A stretch of DNA of 7,238 nt. Source: Acidobacteriota bacterium. GTDB lineage: Bacteria; Acidobacteriota; Vicinamibacteria; Vicinamibacterales; JAKQTR01. Where the stretch lies: the NCBI GenBank assembly GCA_026393735.1, contig JAPKZP010000640.1, positions 1-7,238 on the forward strand, read 5' to 3'. Positions 4,780-7,238 of this stretch are shown here, one piece after another. A model generated the notes under the pieces. It was not told the origin of the DNA. It made no database searches and was given only the letters and a program-made list of their open reading frames with translations. Position numbers and translations under genes: made by a program. Numbering within the stretch: position 1 is the stretch's first letter; every line of letters begins with the position of its first letter.

Positions 4780-7026
4780 ATGAACATCCCGGCGATTGCG
4801 GCGTTGATCGAGCGCGTGCGGCGCGACGGCCGCAACGTGCTCCTCGAAACCGAAGGACTGGCGCTGCTCGAGGCCCTGGGCCTGCCGGCTCCCGCGCACG
4901 TCGTCGTCCCTGACGCGGACGCGGTCACCTCGGAGGTCCTGGCGCCGTTTTCCGGCGCGCGTGTGGTCGTCAAGGTGATCTCGCCGCAGATCCTCCACAA
5001 GAGCGACGTCGGCGGTGTCGCCGTGGTCGAGACGTCGGTCGGCATCGTGCGTGCGGCGATTGCCGACATGCAGGCGCGCCTCGGCCCCCGGGGCGTGGTC
5101 GGTTACACGATCAACGAGTTCGTTCCCTACTCGCCGGCGCTCGGCCACGAGATCCTCGTCGGCCTGCGGTGGGCCGACGATGTGGGGCCCGTCGTGACGG
5201 TGGGCGCCGGAGGCATCTACACCGAGTTCCTCGCGAAGCGCTTCCGGGCCGGCAGCGACGTCGCGATCCTGTCGCCGGCGTGGGCCGACAACACGACGAT
5301 CGAAGCCGCGCTGCACGACGTGGCGGTCGTGCAACTGGTCACGCAGCCGCCCCGCGGCCAGCCCCCGAAGATCGCCACGGCCGCCATCGTCCGCCTGGCG
5401 TCGGTGTTTCTCGAGTTCGGTCGGACCTTCGGTCCCGAGATCGGCGAATGCGAAGTGAATCCGTTCGTCATCGCGCAGGACGGCCGCGTCGTCGCGCTCG
5501 ACATCCTGGTGAAGCTGCGCCCGGCGGATACGGCCCAGCCCGCGCCGCGTCCCGTGGCGAAGCTGAAGCATCTGCTGGAGCCACGGACCGCAGCCATCAT
5601 GGGCGTGTCCGAGCGGATGAATCCCGGTCACATCATCGTGAACAACCTCGTCCGGGAGGGCTTTCCGCGAGAGCGCATCGTCATCGTGAAGGCCGACAGC
5701 GACCAGATCGAGGGCTGCCGGTGCGTGCCGGACATCGCGTCCGTGCCCGGGCGCGTCGATTTGTTCGTGCTGTGCATCGACGCCACGCAAGCGTCCCGGG
5801 CGATCGTCGAGATCATCGAGCGGGAGAAAGCCGAGAGCGTGGTGCTCATTCCGGGCGGCCTCGAGGAGAAGGCCGGCAGTGATGCCATCGTGACGCGCAT
5901 GCGGGACGCGCTCGCACGATCCCGCCGTGGGTCGTGGGGCGGCCCCGTCATCAACGGCGGCAACTGCCTCGGCATCCGGTCCCTGCCAGGCCGGTACGAC
6001 ACCACGTTCATTCCGGAGTACAAGCTGCCCGTGCCTGCGGGCCCGCCGTCGCGCCTGGCCATCATCTCCCAGAGCGGGGCGTTCGCGGTCGCCAAGGCCA
6101 GCAAGCTGGGCGTACTCAACCCGAAGTACTCGGTGACGCTCGGCAATCAGATGGACCTCACGGTGGGTGATTACCTCACGTACCTGAAGGATGATCCGGA
6201 CATCGACGTGTTTGCCGTGTACGTCGAGGGATTCCGGCCCCTCGACGGGCTGCGTTTCTTCGAGGCCGCCCGTGAGATCACCCGATCGGGCCGCACCGTC
6301 GTCCTGTATCGTGCGGGCCGCACACCAGCCGGCGCGAAGGCGTCGGCGAGCCACACGGCCTCGATCGCCGGCGACTACGCCGTCATGCGCGGGCTCTGCG
6401 CCAGCACCGGCGGCGTGCTGTCGGCGTCACTCGAGGACTTCGACGATCTCGTGGTCCTGTTCTCGCAGCTGGGGTCGCGCGCCGTGACCGGGTGGCGCCT
6501 GGCGGCCGTGTCGAACGCGGGTTTCGAGTGCGTGGCGATCGCGGACAACCTCGGACGGTTCTCGCTGCCGGACTTCGACGAAGAGACCGAACGCGGCCTT
6601 CACGAGGTGTTCGTGCGGAGCCGGATCGACCAGGTCGTGGACGTTCACAATCCCATCGACCTGACCCCCATGGCCGACGATGCGGCGTACGCCGAGGTCG
6701 TGGCAGCGCTGATCGACGCTCCTGGCGTCGATGCGGTCGTCGTCGGCATCGTGCCGTTGACCGCCGCCTTGAACACGCTGGCTGCCGGGCCGGGGCACCG
6801 CGAGGACTTTACCGCGCCAGGCGCGATCGTGGGGCGGTTGACCGAGTTGCGGCGCGATGGCGGGAAGCCGTGGATCGTCGTGGTGGACGCCGGGGCGCTC
6901 TACGACCCCATGGCGCGTTCGCTCCTGGCCCATGGCATCCCGACCTTCCGTTCTGCCGACCGTGCCTTGCGGCTGTTCAACATGTTCTGCGCCGAGCGGT
7001 TGCGCCCGGTCGCCGAGCAGGACTGA
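4780..7026 (+). CDS. ADP-forming acyl-CoA synthetase, fused in beta-alpha order
   Basis: The 748-aa product belongs to the NDP-forming acyl-CoA synthetase family, which makes ATP from an acyl-CoA, ADP and phosphate through phosphohistidine intermediates. Residues about 8-245 are the ATP-grasp (beta) part: VVVKVISPQILHKSDVGGV (62-80) with His73, GAGGIYTEF (142-150) and the C-terminal ECEVNPF (223-229). Residues about 262-400 are the CoA-binding Rossmann part (IMGVSERMNPG, VVLIPGGLEEK, GGNCLGI), and 424-735 contain the two succinyl-CoA-ligase-like parts (IISQSGAFAVAKASKLG, VTLGNQMDLTVGDYL, NPIDLTP). His525 in ASHTASIAG is the expected phosphorylated residue of the alpha part; His73 corresponds to the second histidine known in the beta subunit of archaeal enzymes. 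Fused homologues more often run alpha-beta. Position after iorAB suggests it acts on aryl-acetyl-CoA, though other acyl-CoAs are possible. The ribosome binding site is weak, consistent with coupling to iorB. The last three codons and stop lie inside a hairpin repeat. Confidence 0.92.
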   Translation: MNIPAIAALIERVRRDGRNVLLETEGLALLEALGLPAPAHVVVPDADAVTSEVLAPFSGARVVVKVISPQILHKSDVGGVAVVETSVGIVRAAIADMQARLGPRGVVGYTINEFVPYSPALGHEILVGLRWADDVGPVVTVGAGGIYTEFLAKRFRAGSDVAILSPAWADNTTIEAALHDVAVVQLVTQPPRGQPPKIATAAIVRLASVFLEFGRTFGPEIGECEVNPFVIAQDGRVVALDILVKLRPADTAQPAPRPVAKLKHLLEPRTAAIMGVSERMNPGHIIVNNLVREGFPRERIVIVKADSDQIEGCRCVPDIASVPGRVDLFVLCIDATQASRAIVEIIEREKAESVVLIPGGLEEKAGSDAIVTRMRDALARSRRGSWGGPVINGGNCLGIRSLPGRYDTTFIPEYKLPVPAGPPSRLAIISQSGAFAVAKASKLGVLNPKYSVTLGNQMDLTVGDYLTYLKDDPDIDVFAVYVEGFRPLDGLRFFEAAREITRSGRTVVLYRAGRTPAGAKASASHTASIAGDYAVMRGLCASTGGVLSASLEDFDDLVVLFSQLGSRAVTGWRLAAVSNAGFECVAIADNLGRFSLPDFDEETERGLHEVFVRSRIDQVVDVHNPIDLTPMADDAAYAEVVAALIDAPGVDAVVVGIVPLTAALNTLAAGPGHREDFTAPGAIVGRLTELRRDGGKPWIVVVDAGALYDPMARSLLAHGIPTFRSADRALRLFNMFCAERLRPVAEQD

Positions 7027-7039
7027 AGTCCTGCTCCAC
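7015..7039 (-). repeat. REP-like hairpin with GTGG head, overlapping the synthetase stop codon
   Basis: GAGCAGGACT (7015-7024) and AGTCCTGCTC (7027-7036) are perfect 10-bp complements; allowing for the loop, this is a 9-bp stem with a TGAA tetraloop. On the minus strand the stem is preceded by GTGG (plus 7036-7039), the layout of a REP element. The last three sense codons of the upstream gene and its TGA (7024-7026) lie inside it. There is no T-run, so it is not a classical terminator, but it may shape or protect the mRNA end. Confidence 0.6.
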
Positions 7040-7042
7040 GAT

Positions 7043-7073
7043 CCAAGCCGGAACGCCGCACGCCGGAACTTGG
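7043..7073. repeat. Hairpin with an internal direct repeat between two REP-like elements
   Basis: CCAAG (7043-7047) pairs with CTTGG (7069-7073), and inside it CCGG (7048-7051) can pair with CCGG (7063-7066), leaving a two-base bulge. The octamer GCCGGAAC occurs twice in direct orientation, at 7047-7054 and 7062-7069. The element lies centrally between the two GTGG-headed hairpins. Confidence 0.45.
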
Positions 7074-7108
7074 CCGTCGTACAAGAACGGGTGGCGGCAG
7101 CAGCTGTC

Positions 7109-7133
7109 GTGGCACAGGGCATCAGCCCTGTGT
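7109..7133 (+). repeat. REP-like hairpin with GTGG head
   Basis: GTGG (7109-7112) is followed by the perfect 8-bp stem CACAGGGC (7113-7120) and GCCCTGTG (7125-7132) with loop ATCA, extendable by a G-T pair (7112, 7133). Aligned with the minus strand of the hairpin at 7015-7039, it shares GTGG, CAGG, the C before the loop, TCAG and CCTG at the same spacing, with several changes in the stems. The two copies are inverted with heads facing inward, 69 bp apart. It ends 25 bp before the next start codon. Confidence 0.6.
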
Positions 7134-7157
7134 GGAATTGAGCGCCGGGTCCCGAGC

Positions 7158-7238
7158 ATGGCCGAACTGCCCCCGCCTCTGTCAGTCTTCACGCCGGAAG
7201 AGCGTCGGCTGGTCCGTCGCTTGCGCACGCCCGGCCTC
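7158..7238 (+). CDS. Start of an unidentified gene (runs off the right edge)
   Basis: An ATG at 7158 opens a frame of 27 codons that reaches the window end without a stop. The translation begins MAELPPPLSVFTPEERRLV and continues with RRLRTPGL, a charged amphipathic opening (TPEERRLVRRLRTP) that looks like a true N-terminus. It vaguely recalls the beginning of bacterial transglutaminase-like proteins, but 27 residues are too few to assign a family. No clear ribosome binding site precedes the ATG, and the start is separated from the synthetase gene by the hairpin region, so it may or may not belong to the same transcript. Confidence 0.45.
   Translation, partial: MAELPPPLSVFTPEERRLVRRLRTPGL

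Noticed and set aside
4531..6354. Long minus-strand open frame opposite iorB and the synthetase gene
   Set aside because: It lies antisense to two confidently identified genes; its translation is rich in Arg, His and Asp with no recognisable motif, as expected from the complement of high-GC coding sequence.
7109..7140. Hairpin at 7113-7132 as an intrinsic terminator
   Set aside because: The stem is strong but is followed by TGTGGAATTG rather than a T-run; the GTGG head and its inverted partner fit a REP-like element better.
6857..7141. Short plus-strand frame running past the end of the synthetase gene
   Set aside because: It overlaps the last part of the synthetase gene in another frame and shows no motif or ribosome binding site.

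Overview
The window is high-GC bacterial DNA, densely coded, with compact co-directional genes and short intergenic gaps. The gene content (a secreted M20 amidohydrolase, a CusF-SCO fusion lipoprotein, a two-gene indolepyruvate oxidoreductase, a fused ADP-forming acyl-CoA synthetase) together with short GTGG-headed hairpin repeats after a stop codon suggests an Acidobacteriota genome, perhaps Vicinamibacteria. That placement is an impression from gene style and was not tested.

Layout. Positions 1-440, minus strand: the N-terminal part of an exported AbgB-like amidohydrolase that runs off the left edge. Positions 441-556: a short divergent control region holding a 13-bp inverted repeat (12/13 match) whose two arms each carry a TAGACT hexamer on opposite strands, i.e. 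probable back-to-back promoters. Positions 557-1555: a YheT-type alpha/beta hydrolase with an intact Ser-Asp-His triad. Positions 1591-2457: a lipoprotein joining a CusF-like copper-binding domain to a SCO1/SenC thioredoxin-fold domain, with an unusual C-x5-C metal motif. Positions 2567-7026: a tight three-gene operon, iorA (2567-4177), iorB (4190-4768) and a beta-alpha fused ADP-forming acyl-CoA synthetase (4780-7026), with gaps of 12 and 11 bp. Positions 7015-7133: two REP-like hairpins in inverted orientation with a third hairpin between them; the first contains the stop codon of the synthetase gene. Positions 7158-7238: the first 27 codons of a further plus-strand gene of unknown function.

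How the genes work together. IorAB should oxidise aryl-2-oxoacids (from transaminated Trp, Phe or Tyr) to aryl-acetyl-CoA and CO2, passing electrons to ferredoxin. The synthetase downstream should split an acyl-CoA into acid and CoA while making ATP. The operon therefore looks like a self-contained energy-conserving module for aromatic amino acid breakdown. Its most unusual trait is that IorA stops soon after its TPP domain and lacks the usual C-terminal two-cluster ferredoxin domain, while keeping four cysteines that could hold one proximal [4Fe-4S] cluster. No defence system, CRISPR array, tRNA, rRNA, transposase or phage gene was seen. I do not see a wholly new system; the reduced IOR plus swapped-order synthetase, and the inverted REP-like pair, are the items most worth checking.
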